From: Oscarella lobularis
Taxonomy: Eukaryota > Porifera > Homoscleromorpha > Homosclerophorida > Oscarellidae
Direction of reading: 5' to 3'
Assembly (NCBI RefSeq): GCF_947507565.1
Contig: NC_089187.1
Location: forward strand, 1,984,001 to 2,048,000
Length of the DNA stretch: 64,000 nucleotides
Of this stretch, positions 23,725-35,751 are shown one piece after another. The position numbers and the translations under genes were made by a program. Below the pieces are notes generated by a model that was not told the origin of the DNA, did not search any database, and was given only the letters and a program-made list of their open reading frames with translations. The first letter of the stretch is position 1. Each line of letters begins with the position of its first letter.

Positions 23725-26700
23725 CTAGCTAGACGATTTGATCCTTGTAGCCAAATCCAAAACTTCCTTGAAAAACGACTTAGTAGGCGGGTTTTCAGCG
23801 TTTGGATGACCGTCGTTCAGCATGGCATACTGACTGAGATCGAGAAGCGACGACTTCAGGCTTTCTTCAACAGTCTCGACCTTCGTACGAATGCCTTTGA
23901 AATCCTTCGCGTCAGCTATAGGTTTGAGAATATCCAACCCAAGCTGAAAATAAGATTGAGCACATTTGCACACCGCATGCCTTTCGTCATTTATGTCATT
24001 ACGTAGCCACTCCTCGCACAATTGCCCTAGATTAAGACAAGCCTTCCCAACCTTTTGGTGCGAACCGCTAGCGATTGCTAAATGACATTCCAGGCAGCAT
24101 CGAATTGCTTGGAACCCCTTCTTCAAAACATCCTCGATTTCTTCTCGTTTCGACTCTTCAGCTATCTGAAGAATTTCAATTTCTTCTCGTCGAAGCCGAG
24201 CGACGGAACGGTTTCCCCAAGCGTAGTAGCGATGAGAGGAAGGCAAGCCGCGAACTGCCTCTAAGCACTTGTCTAGCTCCTCGCGGAATTCGATGAGGCA
24301 TGAAGGCGAATTCGCTGCCTTTTCTTTTAAATCAAGAGCTTTTGAAACATGGCTGTAGGCTTGATATAACTTTAGACGAGGTGATTCTGGCGGCTTCTCT
24401 TTAGATGATTTAGTAGCGCCTTGACTGCTTGACTTCTCTATAAATGTAATAGCTCTTTTGTAACTTTCGTGCGCCAAAGTGTACTTCTTTTGTCCCAATT
24501 GAGCGCGAGCGATATTTGCTAGCAAGGCGGAGCGACTGACATCACTGACAGGCAAAGCGTGACGAGGCTGCTTCTGGACTTCAGTCAGTAGCACCATTGC
24601 GCGTTCGAAGTCTCGGCCGTCCATCAGAATTTCGGCCTCGACCTCCTTCATTTGACTCAGGCACTTCTCGACGTTAGATCTTTTCTCCCCCTGGCGCCTT
24701 TCTTTTAAGATGTCATTTAAAATAGCCTTTCCGTCTTCAACGTCTTTCAAGGCTTCCGGCAAGAAGCCTAGACGACGATGTACAGTGGCAAGATACATAT
24801 ACGCTTTAGCTTGTTGTAGTTCTGTCGTTCTTTCCGACTCCTGCAGACACTGTGACAGTAGATCCCGCGCTTCCGAACTTCCTCCCAGAAGAGATTTCAT
24901 GTAACCGCAGCGAAGAACGAGCTCGGCGTCAAAGAGATTCTGCTCTTGCATGTATTCCACACACCGAATGGCGTGTGGATACAGAGCACTGCAGAAATTC
25001 CAGTCACTCTGGGACTTTTCCAATGCGGATGTCAATATTTTGCAGAGCGACTGCAAGGTAGCAATTTTTCCTTCCCTTTTTTGTCGCTCTCGGAATTCTG
25101 CTGCGATTTCCGTGTGAACGCTCAACGACTGCCTGTCATCTGTGTACGTAAGAAGTCCATAAGCCTCAAGTCGATTTGCCATAATAATCACGTTCACTTT
25201 TGATTCTCGAGCTCGTTTTTCTCTTTCTTCGATGTTATCAACGTAGTCTCGGTCACTGCTGAAGCCTATATCGCTGAATTCAAACAGGCGTAAGGGGATC
25301 AATGCCACATCGCAATATCCTAGGTGATTCATGAGATCCGTGAGTAAAGGCAATCCGGACACGAGAGTATTTAGAAGGTCTCTGTGGGAAGCCGATCGAA
25401 ATCGCGTGTCGTCAAACGTTCCAAAGCATTTATGCTGATAAGAAGTGAAGCTCAGGTTCTCGCTACGCAAAAAGGAAATGATGACGGTCATATACAGAGG
25501 ATGCCCGTTTACAGTTCTCGCAATCATGCGCGCAGCTTTCGCTTCCGCCTCGGTTAGGAAAACGTCGCAGTTTTTGCAAAGAGCACATGTAACGTCGTCT
25601 TTGCTTAATTCTCTGAGCTCCTCCATCTCGCAGTCGGGTATTAGTAAAGACAGAGAGTCCGGCAAGGCATCTGCTTTAGTTGCTGTTATAAGAAGATGCA
25701 TTGTGCCTTTGTCTATCTTCGGAGGGAAGTCAGGCATTTCGTCAAAAGTCTTCTTGTCAGTGAGCCCGTCAATAACGACGAGAAGCGGCCCTTCCGCTTT
25801 TTTGGCGATCTCCTTTATCCACTTTCGAGCTTCCTCTAGCTGTTCAAGAAGAAGAACGTTTTGAGCTTTGGCCTTGTTCGGCGAGGACAGACAGCTATTA
25901 GCAACACACAGTTGCAAGGACTCGGGACTAGACGCATTGAGCCACAGCAGAGTGCCGTAGTTGATTTTGACTCGATCGACAACGCAGTGAGCCAAGGACG
26001 TTTTTCCCATTCCTCTGAAGCCGTGGATGACAACAGAGCCGCGTTCTTGTAAGAGTTCCTGCACTCGTTTTATTTGCTCTTCCCTACCAACAATGTGTCC
26101 TGTTTCAAACTTAGGCCGCCCAATCTCTTTGCAGTCTGAAAAAGCCGTTTTGAGATGCGCTAGAGTAACGGAACCCAAAGGTAAATCGAAAGAACCTAAA
26201 GAAACATTATTTTTGAACAAAGACAATCATTCTCTTACTGTGGCCAAGAGCTTCGCGAAACGCGTCAGAAGCACCGCCTTCCTGCAGCTCGGCAAAATAA
26301 GCGCTCAGGTCTTTTTCTTTATGCTTGAAAAAATCGTCGTAATACGAATTGCCGCCACCGTGGCGATCTTGACTCTTCTTCGATGTTGTCAGCTTATCTC
26401 GAAGGTGCCGCCAAACTGCAGGCGGCAGATCGTCAACGGTTTTGATTCCTTTGTGACTGAAAAATTCGGCGGCAATTTTCTCGTCCTTCTTTGGAGTACA
26501 AAACACTGCACAAAGACGATCTTATTTCCCTAGTTGCCCTATAGCAACTATACTACATAGCTAGTTTTCCAGCACAGAGAGCTAATGCGCATCGTGCAGT
26601 CTAATATATCGCGCGGCCCTCGAAGTGACTGCATGTGGTTTTACGCACTCCTACCTTTTTTGTCACCGTCCGGTACTTCAAGTTGCAGACCTTCGGGAAC

Positions 26701-26949
26701 GTCAATTTTGAGCACAAAAAGAGTTCTTAGGACGTCGACAGCGCATAGTCCTCCTGATTTAAACTTTGACGTACTGCGGAGTAGGCGAGAAATCGCTATC
26801 GTGAGCAGGTTTTGATCTCTCTGCTTCTTTGCGTTTTCCTGCTCGCGTTCGATCATGAATCTGATCGCGTCCACCGTGAAGCCGAGTCGCTCAGCAGCGC
26901 AAATCCAACTATCGCTTTCAGAGCGGTGAAAATGCTCTACTTCCGACAT
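23725..26949 (-). CDS. NLR copy 2: Death - Death-fold - NB-ARC - TPR, 1010 aa
   Basis: Exons 26949-26655, 26505-26239 and 26195-23725 join with phase 1 introns. Residues about 10-85 form a Death-type domain (SWICAAERLGFTVDAIRFMI), about 100-185 a second helical death-fold-like domain, then NB-ARC: ETGHIVGREEQIKRV, P-loop GFRGMGKTSLAHC, Walker B LLVVIDGL, sensor-like LLITATKAD and GHPLYMTV. The C-terminal 350 residues are TPR-like helices (LLANIARAQLGQKKYTLAHE), not LRRs. Such proteins sense intracellular danger and nucleate Death-fold signalling; the ligand is unknown. It is divergent to Ig receptor 2 and intact, in contrast to copy 1. Confidence 0.9.
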
Positions 26950-27919
26950 CGAAACTGAAGGGGGCTACACGGGAACGCCCGGGAACGCCCTGAGTAAACA
27001 ACCGGGATTTCGCTGTCTTCAAACCGTGGGAAAGCAATGAAGGAAACACCAACGCCTGTTCTGTCCACTGTCTACGTTAAAGAAGAGCCTAAACGTTACA
27101 TATCAAGAGTTCTATTTCGGTATTTCGACGTCTCCGTCGCATTCAGTCTTCCTAAGGTTCCACGCGTGCACGTAAACGGCATTATTTTTGCCTTCGCTGT
27201 TGGGGTTTTTCTTCGTTGTTCACTACAAAGGGTTCGATCAACCCTAAATCTACTGCAAACGGCCTTCTACGGCTTGGGAGACTTAGGAATACGCGAACCG
27301 GAAAAGGGGATCCTTTGTAGCTACTAACGTCTCTGTTTCTTAGCTTTCATAGGCGAGGGGAAGCCAGCTCAACTCATGCAACAGCACTGACCTTCTTTGC
27401 GCAGCTGGATGAGACACGCTAAGGTAAATCGTTTGCATGCTTTCTCTACTCATTGAGACGCTAACGCTAAGAAATTGAACAGAGGTCACAGTCTCGTTGT
27501 GCGCGTTTGCATTTCTGTAGCAAGAGTAGTCAAATCTTCAACAGCTAAAGATTAATTATGATCGTTATTTCTTATTTCTTATTAGGTGCCGGAATGTTCT
27601 GGAAGGTTCGCGTCGACGTGGGTACAGTGCAACGTCCAATTGCCGTCTTTGCCCTAATCTAATTACTCTACTAACACAAACGTCATCAATCTACACTGAA
27701 CAGAGCCGTATATAGAGAGAGCTGCGACATCATTGCGCACGCTAGCCCATCACGTGGTATTTTGAACGCCATTTTGTGTCCAACTGTTCTTGCTTAGAAC
27801 ATCGATAGGCACAGCAGAAAGACAGACTTTGTTTTTGAAACAAAACGGAGCAGTAGGATTATCGTAAACGAGAGAAATTGAAGACCGCGCGCTAGAGAGT
27901 TGGACACAACTGACACTGA
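26950..27919. promoter_or_regulatory. Intergenic between divergent NLR copy 2 and Ig receptor 2
   Basis: Homologous to 19264-20068, including a decayed version of the small signal-peptide ORF (about 27146-27330, early stop). The last 200 bases are more diverged between modules. No further gene is supported. Confidence 0.4.
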
Positions 27920-30172
27920 ATGCGGCTGGAAAAAAAGTTCTCGTTCTGCACACACAATGGTAACGTCCAGTCAATCAACACCGCTGGCTCAAAAACGGTA
28001 AACGGAACCTTCCTGATGCATTCGCGCGGCATCATAGCATGTTCGCCGATGCGCAATTAGGCGACTAATCGCGCATAGTTACGCGCGAATCTCTTCGCTA
28101 TTTAGAAAATGTACACTGCATGAAGCAAAATGCGCGGACGCTTCATTCTGGCGTAAGCTGGCCGGTCACGCCCATAAAATCCCCAGTCCCCATATTACTA
28201 ATGCTTTAGTGCTTTTCGTTGACTAATCAGTCCAATTCGCGTTGAATTTTTTCACAGAAGTGACCGTCTTTGTATTTCTTTAGACTCGACTAAACGACGC
28301 CAGGAAATACGGACTTGTATATCTCACTCTTTTAGCGGCTTCAACTCATGGTAAGCTTTGCTTCAAATTATTAGAAAACCCAAACTGATCTGAGCACGTG
28401 CAGGTCGCCCTATGTCTAATAAACATTCTCTTCCGGTTAACGTGGTCAGTCGCGACACCTACTATGAGCCTCGAGATAACACCAATTATTACGCACAATT
28501 ATCGTGCAACTATACGGGAGTCAGCATAGGGTCGTGTGCCGCCTCAAACGTCACGTGGATCGTTCTAAAGGATCACGAAGAGTTGATGATCGACGGTAAG
28601 AGAGCAGCGAACAACTCGGGCCCACCAGCTACGTTCGTCGTTCCGGAGCCGGGCTGCGTTCAACACCTTAACGTCGCAGTTGCACCCGGCCAAGGATCAT
28701 CGTATCTCTACGCGTGCCGAATCACCGACATCACTGGGGTCGACTATGACAGTCAAACCGTGTCTCTCAAAAATTATAGTAAGGCTCTGAGTTCTTTGAT
28801 GGCAATGTTACGATACGAAGGCTCACGTTAATTTAGTCCAACTTAAAGGAAAGAGAGTTTTTAAAGCGTTGCCCGTTGGGTCGGACATCGAGATCGTCTG
28901 TCCGTCCGAGAACGACACGCCACCGGGATGCGCTGACGCTCACTGGCGACTTCCCGCAAAGGAGAATGTGCAGATCAGCGCGAGTGGCACGCTTGTTATT
29001 CGAGCGTTGACCCCTTCGAATGCGGGAAGGTACGAATGCTGGTTAAAAGGCAATGCCAGTCTCAACGTTAGAGCGGCACATGCGGAATCCATCGTTGAGA
29101 TATTACCAATAGGTAAAGCGGGATCGTTTCGTCACGTTGGCTTTTGTCATTGATGGATCGTACAGATCGACCTAAGCCACTCGATAGTTGCACGACGACG
29201 ACGACGACGACGACGCGTAATAGTAGTCTGTGCAACGATACCATTGTGACCTGCAGCATACCTTTGGAATCAATTTCTCCTGTTCACACCGTCCGGCTCG
29301 TCTGCGACGATGGGTACGAGAAAGATATAGCCATCGAACCGGAACAGGGTAAAGTATAATTTTGAAAAATCAATAACGTTCTTTTCAATTTCATTTTTGC
29401 AGTCGTCGTCGCAGTTTCCGTAGAAACCGTTGCTGGCGAAAGACGTTGTTGGATCTACAGTGAAAACTCCGTCGGTGCCAGCAACTACAGCAAGGTCACC
29501 ATTTCCGCTCATCGTTGCAATGTTTCAGGTTCTCAGCTTTCACTGTGAACATTTCAGACTTATCTCTTATGCTGTAGGTACGGAAAAACCGTCTCCAGGT
29601 ACGGAAATACCGTCTTTTGCAACGTTGCCTACTAAAGAAAACAACAGCAATGGCAACGTCAATACCGTTTTAATTTCCAGCGTGCTCGCACTCGTCGGGC
29701 TTATCATGATCGTTCTCGTTTGGATAGCAATATGTCGTCGTTCTCATAACGAGGATGGCAACCGCGACGCGTCGTCGAAGCAACCCACCAATGAGGATGA
29801 CGGTCATGGCGCGTCGATAGATCGACCCGTCGAGGAGGAAGAAGGTGGCGAAGCGTCGACAGAGCGCCCCACTGGCAACGATGAGGATGTGAGAGGCGGC
29901 GCAGCGATGGAGCAACGTCAAGATCAAGGAGGAGGTGCCTCGACAATTGAGAATTCGGTTGATCAAGGGGGAGGAGCCTCGACAACCAAGAATTTGGTAT
30001 TCGAACTGATGGCAATGCACGAAGACGGCAACCAGGCCAACAGAGCGGGCAACGCCACAGAGCCAGGATCGGTATTAATTATCACTAGCACAATTTATGC
30101 GCACTAACTGTATTCTGCCCTTACTTGCAGACCAATGATGGGAGTGCTCGAGGAAATGAGAGTTCAGTGTGA
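27920..30172 (+). CDS. Ig receptor 2: Ig-Ig-FN3, single-pass membrane protein
   Basis: Paralog of Ig receptor 1 with the same exon phases: 27920-27997 (MRLEKKFSFCTHNG...), 28285-28350 (leader GLVYLTLLAAS), 28404-28778 and 28837-29112 (Ig domains), 29166-29348 and 29403-29528 (FN3 halves), 29578-30071 (TM LALVGLIMIVLVWIAI and acidic tail) and 30131-30172. Length differences from copy 1 are whole codons: an ACG run adds five Thr in the FN3 part (29195-29217) and the tail has an extra DQGGGAST unit. Ig domains are nearly identical to copy 1, while the TM region and tail differ more. Exon 1 is tentative. Confidence 0.78.
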
Positions 30173-30737
30173 AGCTAACAGTTACTCCCTAGTTTAGTAC
30201 TTTAGCCTTCACCTAGTATTAGCATTTTAGCCTTCACTAGCCTTCAGCACAGCCTAGGTGATTGTCTCTTCTCGGAGAGATAGTCAACACTGCACAACCT
30301 ACACGTATCTTATGCACGTATTTTACCTGCTATTATTGTATTAGAGGCTTTTTTTGTATGTTTTACATTGTCATCTGTGGTAGTTTCTCTAAACTAAAGT
30401 CTAGTATCGTAGATAGTTCATTGACGTCACGTGTGGGTTGAAGATCCTCGTTAGGAGTTATACTTTACCGCATTTGCACAGATCTCTTCTCCTGGCAAAT
30501 ATAGCAGTGCTGCAGTAACTGGGAAGAGATCTTCAATGCCCCGGATTAAACTAGTTGATATTCTGTCGAAAACCAAGAATTTTCGTGAAAGACAACATCT
30601 CTTACTTCTCACACCGGCGCAGCGAAGTGCACACCGGTCTCATTTTTGACCTGAGCAGCTGTTCCCTCGCAAGGGTCCCCGATGTACCTGTGGCCCCACT
30701 CTAGCGGGCATTGCAGAGTAATCAAAAGCGACTTAAG
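30173..30737. repeat. Ig-gene 3' flank repeat (copy 2)
   Basis: Direct counterpart of 22222-22830 and inverted counterpart of 165-1060. No supported gene. Confidence 0.5.
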
Positions 30738-30893
30738 ATGTCTTTCTTATGTAGAATTTGTCAAATTAGCGGCAATGGACTTTCTGGAACAAACTGGTTC
30801 GTTAGATGTAAAGTCGAATCAATTCCGGCAGGGCATCGGTGCAGCCTGGGGGCCAGACCCTTCTCCTCGGCGAAGGTCCGAGACCAGTATTGA
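30738..30893 (+). CDS. Candidate CxxC mini-protein, 51 aa
   Basis: One short frame reads MSFLCRICQISGNG, then NWFVRCKVES and IPAGHRCSLG: a C-x2-C, a lone Cys and an H-x-C, which looks like one small zinc site. The homologous DNA at about 22838 and at 165-240 (minus) lacks several bases and has no such frame. It could be a real member of the region's mini zinc-protein group, or chance in a repeat. A partly similar segment recurs at about 31130-31330. Confidence 0.3.
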   Translation: MSFLCRICQISGNGLSGTNWFVRCKVESIPAGHRCSLGARPFSSAKVRDQY

Positions 30894-31423
30894 TGTACTT
30901 TCATGCTGAAAGTGGTTTGTGACTCGTTTACAGGTCATTCGCCTCTAGAGACTTGAGAGAAGATACGTCTACATAATCTTTCAATTTGCGGAGTGAGCGC
31001 CGTTCGAAACTGTGCAAGGTGGTACTCTAAATGACCTAGGGATACTAGGCATGCTATTTGAAGAGCACATGCTATCTGGAGCAAAATGAACGGAGTGCTA
31101 AATTATTTTCTTCAGTTGGATTTGGCAACATTCATCTCTCCGGGACAAAAGGATCGTTAGAGCTCTCTTGGAATCAATTTCGGGTATTGGTTTACTTTCA
31201 TGCTGAGGTGGATTGGGACTTTTTACCTCCATATAAAGGTCATTCAAAAAAAAGACTGTCATCAGTGAGAAGATTATCTTTGGATTCGCCTAGTTGCATT
31301 TTGAACACCGTCAAGACAAGGTAATACTCTTAGGAGAACGCGTAGGGATAAATAGGCATGCAAACACACATCTATTGGAAGAGCACGGGCTAGCTAGCTG
31401 CCGTTAGCAAAACGAAGCGCCTG
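30894..31423. repeat. Internal direct duplication, no firm gene
   Basis: About 30770-31050 and 31130-31380 are diverged copies of each other (shared TACTTTCATGCTGA, GGTCATTC, TAGGCATGC landmarks). A 88-codon plus-strand frame at 31058 is open but is not kept in the other copy, so I do not call it. Confidence 0.35.
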
Positions 31424-32023
31424 CTACAAAGTTTTCTTCAGTTGATTTGGCAGACCAGTTATCGGGCTGTTATTGCTGTAGTTTCTGTCCTCGTCGCACT
31501 CTTTACATATGTAAACAGCCAAAAACTGGTCATACCAAAAATGGTCGGGAGGGGCGGGGTGTTCCCATTTTACGGGATATCTCGGTTTGCGATCGCCGTT
31601 AGTTCTATGGCAGCGATAGCACTAAAACAACTAACGTGGAGTCAAAGCGTAGGCACGCACATGAACACGTACCCACTCTTTCCAAGGCGTTCCTTTTGGG
31701 GCGAAAGATTCCGCAAAGTCGTCAAAGGTTTCAAACTGCGCGCAAGCAACGGCATTGACGTTACGTACGGCTAAATATTACGTACGGTGTGTCTTACCTG
31801 TCGCCGAAAGGTGAAATTGTTACCGGAGCAGTATATCCCTGGATTTGGACACGTAAGTGTCAGACCGTCGTCAAATCGTGCTGCGTCTACCACAGCACCA
31901 GGGTTTTCTCCCTTGATTCTTAAATTGGTGCTGCGAAAGCGATAATAGCACTTTGTGCATGTAAACTAAAGCATACTGCTTTGAGTTGGCCAGTTTAGAT
32001 GTTACGTACCGTACATCGGACAT
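31424..32023 (-). CDS. A-type zinc mini-protein 1, 145 aa, four exons
   Basis: Exons 32023-32015 (MSD), 31965-31798 (zinc-ribbon-like, FTCTKCYYRF...LTCPNPGIYC), 31735-31673 (21-codon acidic linker ending TPWKEW) and 31621-31424 (CYRCHRTNGD...VYICKECDED...). All junctions are phase 0. It is the most diverged A-type gene of the array and shares the ending GLPNQLK with the gene at 23097. The C-terminal CPRD pair of the other members is replaced by NSPITG. Two zinc sites are inferred from Cys/His spacing; function is unknown. Confidence 0.65.
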
Positions 32024-32917
32024 GATGCTACTTCAAGCAGTAGAAAGCGTCAGTTGTTTGCGCCGTGAATAGACTGAGGGGGCTGGCAAGCCAGCTCCTA
32101 ATTTTGTGTATCTCGTCGGTTAGGAAGTTGAAACGAATTGACGGCTTTGACTAATTTGTTGTGACGCGTCTTGTTAGTTCCGCTATAGCAGTGCGGAGCG
32201 GGGAAGGGACTCCACTTCCAACACTGCCAGGCGAACAGTAGAATTGATTCTTAAAGCTCGCTTAGAGAGAAGGTAGGGGTAGTTTGACGCTAGGAAGAGG
32301 GCCGAAGGGTTTCACTCCGACGCGTTGTTGCAACCTTTTGAACCGATACGAGACCCACCTGCCTTGAGCTGAGCTACGGCATGTAGACTTTAGCGTGTTA
32401 GGTCGTTCAATGGTCTTGCGAATAGTTTTTTATATGACTTTGGCCAGGCTTCGATTCGCGCGCGGCCCACGCAGAGGCCGCCGCGCAGTAAGGTTAGGCT
32501 ACCGTATACGTAGGGCCAAATCAAAACGCAGTGTTTCCCAGGACGTTTTTTAGAAATTAGAAAGACGTGCCTAATTTCACGTCCGTTGGGAACGTGGCGG
32601 GTGTTTGCTGAGAAAGCCACATCTAGAACTTGGAATTTGATTAATACATTTGTTGCAGTTCTACGTGTACATGTGTGTTGAAGTCTCTGGGTCGCAATTT
32701 TTCGCAGCACTAACATCTAAAATTGAAACTGTTAGAGGATCGTTTGAATCTTTGCTTAATTGAGTTTCTGCATGTTAAGTTGATTAGGCACCCCAAACTG
32801 CGATAACAGCAAGGAGCTAAGAAGGCTGGGAAAGTAAACGAGCGCCGAGACTGCGGTTTTTAGCAGAAATGTTGGTAGCGTTGCATTCGTTCTGCAGTCT
32901 ATAGCTACTGGGAACTA
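32024..32917. promoter_or_regulatory. A-type upstream block (copy 1) and unassigned DNA
   Basis: About 32125-32365 carries the block seen upstream of every A-type gene: GAAGTTGAAACGAATTGACGG-like sequence, a TATAGCAGTGCG stretch and CACTCCGACGCGTTGT. The remainder (32370-32900) includes a C/G-rich part shared with 35580-35650. No gene seen. Confidence 0.4.
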
Positions 32918-33496
32918 CTAAAGTTGCTGTAGCGTGTTCACAGTTCCGTCTCTCGGACAGTCGTTGCTGTATCTCCTTCGCCTATCACACTTCTGGCAAA
33001 TGAAGGTGGCAAAGCGAGGATTACTCCTAGGGTGAGGGTGATGCCACTTTACTGGTTCACTTGGCACTTCGTGCTGCAGTTCTGTGTGGCACCAGTAGCA
33101 CTAAAAGCCAAAGACATGCGCTTCGTTTTTTCGCCCTCTTGCCTTTTTACGTACCCATTCTAGGTAGGGCACACCCTGGCCAGGAGGCGCTGTTGGCGCC
33201 TCGAGAAAGGCATCAACCGTTGGATACTAAACCTGTTATGTAGTGTAGCAGATAGCTAGTGCAACTTTGCTTACCTCTTGTTTGACTTTAAAGCTTGTGT
33301 GATTGCACTTTGGGCATCGTATCTTGAGTTCATCGTTGACAGTGACGTCGTGCACCGTTTTCTTTGCTATGGTTTTGTAACCTAGGTCAATGCTGTAAAA
33401 TGCAAAGTGGCAGTTGTAGCATGTAATCTAAAACAGTAGGACGCATAGTGATTCAAATTCTGCTTATGAAGATAGTGGCTTTTGTACAAGAAACAT
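32918..33496 (-). CDS. A-type zinc mini-protein 2, 138 aa, four exons
   Basis: Exons 33496-33488 (MFL), 33427-33275 (ITCYNCHFAFYSIDLGYK..IRCPKCNHTS), 33226-33155 (24-codon linker ending GQGVPYLEW) and 33100-32918 (CYWCHTEL..KWHHPHPRSN..TFICQKCD..DCPRDGTVNTLQQL). Every junction is GT..AG in phase 0 and the introns are 54-61 bp. The first module is a C-x2-C/C-x2-C ribbon; the second has C-x2-C-H, HH, C-x2-C and C-P-R-D. It is closely related to the copies at 34612 and 39556. No known family is recognised. Confidence 0.75.
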
Positions 33497-34045
33497 GAGT
33501 GTGTTTGGCTGGCGCACGGCGACAGACTGAGGGGGCTACCGAGCTAACTCCCAATTTTGCTAATTGTTATCTTTTTGGCTAGGAAGTTGAAACGAATTGA
33601 CGGCTATGACTAATTTGTTGTGGCGCGACTTGTTAGTTCCGCCATAGCAGTGCGAGGCGGGGCCGAAAGGACTTCCAACACTGCCACGCGAACAATAAAG
33701 TATGATTCTTAGGGCTCGTTTAGAAAGAAGGTATAAGGGGTAGGAGTGCCGAAGGGTTTACTCCGACGCGTTGTCGCAAACTTTTGAAGCGATAGTCGTA
33801 GCTGCAGACCCGCCTATTGAGCTACAGTTCGTTTTTGCATGTTTGGTCGCTCCATTGTCTCGCGATTTGGAGTACGTAGCTTCGGCGCTAAGTCAGCCTT
33901 TAGTTGAACTCCGATCCCACGCCGTGAGCTACAGGTGCGTACGGTCGGGACCGATCCTACTATTCCCAACGACATTTATAAGAGCGCAAAAGAAGTACCG
34001 TAGTTACGGTTTTGTTAAACAAAAAGAAAGTGCGTTGCAGAAAAC
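33497..34045. promoter_or_regulatory. A-type upstream block (copy 2)
   Basis: The conserved 5' block of the A-type genes is at about 33515-33790, with the leader-like GAGCTAACTCCC element 40-60 bases before the ATG and the CTCCGACGCG element near 33759. 33800-34040 is the spacer to the B-type gene; no gene seen. Confidence 0.4.
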
Positions 34046-34289
34046 TCAGTAATCCGTCAGCGTGTTGGCAACGTTGCACCTTGGGCACTGTAATGACCTA
34101 TTCAGTTTCTTATCAAAATCGTCCTTGCATATGTACACGTTTTTGGTATCCCCATCTTTTCTGCAATTCTCGTGTTTCTTGTGGGGATCGCCGCTGATCT
34201 CGTGTTTATACCAGCACTGCGGAGAGCGTATAGGCGCGGTATCGCTCAACTAGTTCTCAGGTATTTTCCCTCACATTGTTATGACACAT
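34046..34289 (-). CDS. B-type zinc mini-protein 1, 61 aa, two exons
   Basis: Exon 1 (34289-34275) codes only MCHNN; a 58-bp intron follows; exon 2 (34216-34046) starts at the first ligand Cys: CWYKHEISGDPHKKHENC, then VYICKDDF, then CPRCNVANTLTDY and stop. Ligand pattern C...H-x2-C...C...C-x2-C with extra His/Asp. Just upstream of the ATG is AGCGCTTA (minus strand of 34295-34302), shared by other B-type genes. No known family is recognised; the CPRCNxxNTL tail resembles the A-type CPRDGTVNTL tail, so the two types probably share an origin. Confidence 0.72.
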
Positions 34290-34302
34290 TGCAGTAAGCG
34301 CT

Positions 34303-34611
34303 CTACCTGTCACCAAGAGATCCAAATGCTCGCGCGTATGCGAACAGGTACCTTATCTAGAATCTCTTGGGGTTGAGGGGGGTGAGCTAAGGGCGGGATG
34401 GGGGTCTTTTTCGCACGAGACGCTAATTTGAAATTAGGCAAAAATGCGCTTGGAGGTGAAACAGCCTAAAACGAAAGTTCCTAACAGTGAGCTACGAGAC
34501 CCAAGGAAGGATGAACGAGCTCGGAGATATCGCGGAAATATACGTGCTCTCAAATACAGTTGTTAGATCAGAGCATTGAGTTTGTCCGCGATCATCATCT
34601 GCTGAAAGTTA
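34303..34611. other. Spacer, homologous to 40874-41030
   Basis: The stretch with AGAATCTCTTGGGGTTGAGG and GGGCGGGATGGGGGTC is shared with the spacer between 40870 and 41000. It contains no supported frame. Confidence 0.35.
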
Positions 34612-35192
34612 CTAAATTGACTGTAGTGTATTCGCGGTTCCATCTCTTGGACAATCGTTGCTGTACCCCCTTTTTTTGTCGCATGTCTGGCAAATGAAGG
34701 TGGCGAGACGAGGATCGTCCCTAGGGTAAGGGTGATGCCACTTAACTGGCTCGAGAGGTACTCGTTTATTCAGTTCTTTGTGGCACCTGTAGCACTAAGA
34801 GCCGAAGAATTGAACGACAGTTTTTGCCCTCTCTCACTTTCACATACCCATTCTAAGTGGGGCACTCCCTGGCCAGCAGGTGCTCTAGGCGCCATGAAAA
34901 ATGCGTCGACTGTGTCGTACTAAACGGAATATTTAGCGTAACGAAATGAATGTAGTGCAACTTCACATACCTTTTGTACAACTGTAAAGCTTGTGCCACT
35001 GCACTTTCGGCATTGTATCACGAGTTGGTCATTGACAGTGACGTCGTGCACCGTTCTCTGTGCTCTACTTTTGTAGCCCAGGTCAATGCTGAAAAATTGA
35101 TCGCCACAGGTGTCGCACGTAATCTAGAACAGCAGGTCGCATAGTTGTTCGAATACCGCTCATGAAAATCATGGGTTTCGTACGAGAAACAT
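34612..35192 (-). CDS. A-type zinc mini-protein 3, 138 aa, four exons
   Basis: Exons 35192-35184 (MFL), 35123-34971 (ITCDTCGDQFFSIDLGYK..IQCRKCSGTS), 34919-34848 (YDTVDAFFMAPRAPAGQG..LEW) and 34794-34612 (CYRCHKELNKRV..KWHHPYPRDD..TFICQTCD..DCPRDGTANTLQSI). All phase 0, frame intact. It is the close intact relative of the frame-broken copy at 39556, and differs from it by one A in a homopolymer in the linker exon. Confidence 0.75.
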
Positions 35193-35751
35193 GAGTGTAT
35201 TCGGCTTTCACACGACGAAGGTAGACAGACTGAGGGGGTTAGCGAGCCAGCTCCCAAATTTGTTTACGGCCAAATTGATAGTTATCTCGTCGGCGAGGTT
35301 GAAACGAATTGACGGCTATGTGCCGCTCGTTAGTTCTGTTATAGCAGTGCGCGGCGGGGCCGAAGGGACTCCTAGAACTGGCGCACTATGATGCGAAAGT
35401 TAAGACTGCTTCTGGCAGGCAGAAGGTTAGCTTGACTTTAGAAATGTTCCCGCGGGGTTTCACTCCGACGCGTTGTCGCAACCTTTTGAACCGATACGAA
35501 ACCGACCTGCATTGGGCTGAGCTACTGTAGATTTTAGCGTGTTAGGTCGCTCAATGGTCTAGTGAATAGTTTGTATGACTTTGCACGTCTAGGCTTCGAT
35601 TCGCGCGCGCGCCCCACGCGGAGGCCACCACGCAGTAAGGCTAGGCTACAGGTGACCGACATAGCGTTTCCCAGGACGTTTTTAGAAGAAATTGGAAAGA
35701 GGTGGTACAGACTCTAACCGAAGAAAAAAAGCAACGTGCGTTGCTAAAAAT
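35193..35751. promoter_or_regulatory. A-type upstream block (copy 3)
   Basis: The conserved block occupies about 35220-35500 (GAGGTTGAAACGAATTGACGG-like, TATAGCAGTGCGCGGCGGGG, CACTCCGACGCGTTGTCGC). 35510-35740 is C/G-rich spacer shared with 32400-32560. No gene seen. Confidence 0.4.

Noticed and set aside
31058-31324. 88-codon plus-strand ORF in the internal duplication
   Set aside because: Its duplicate at 30770-31050 does not keep the frame.
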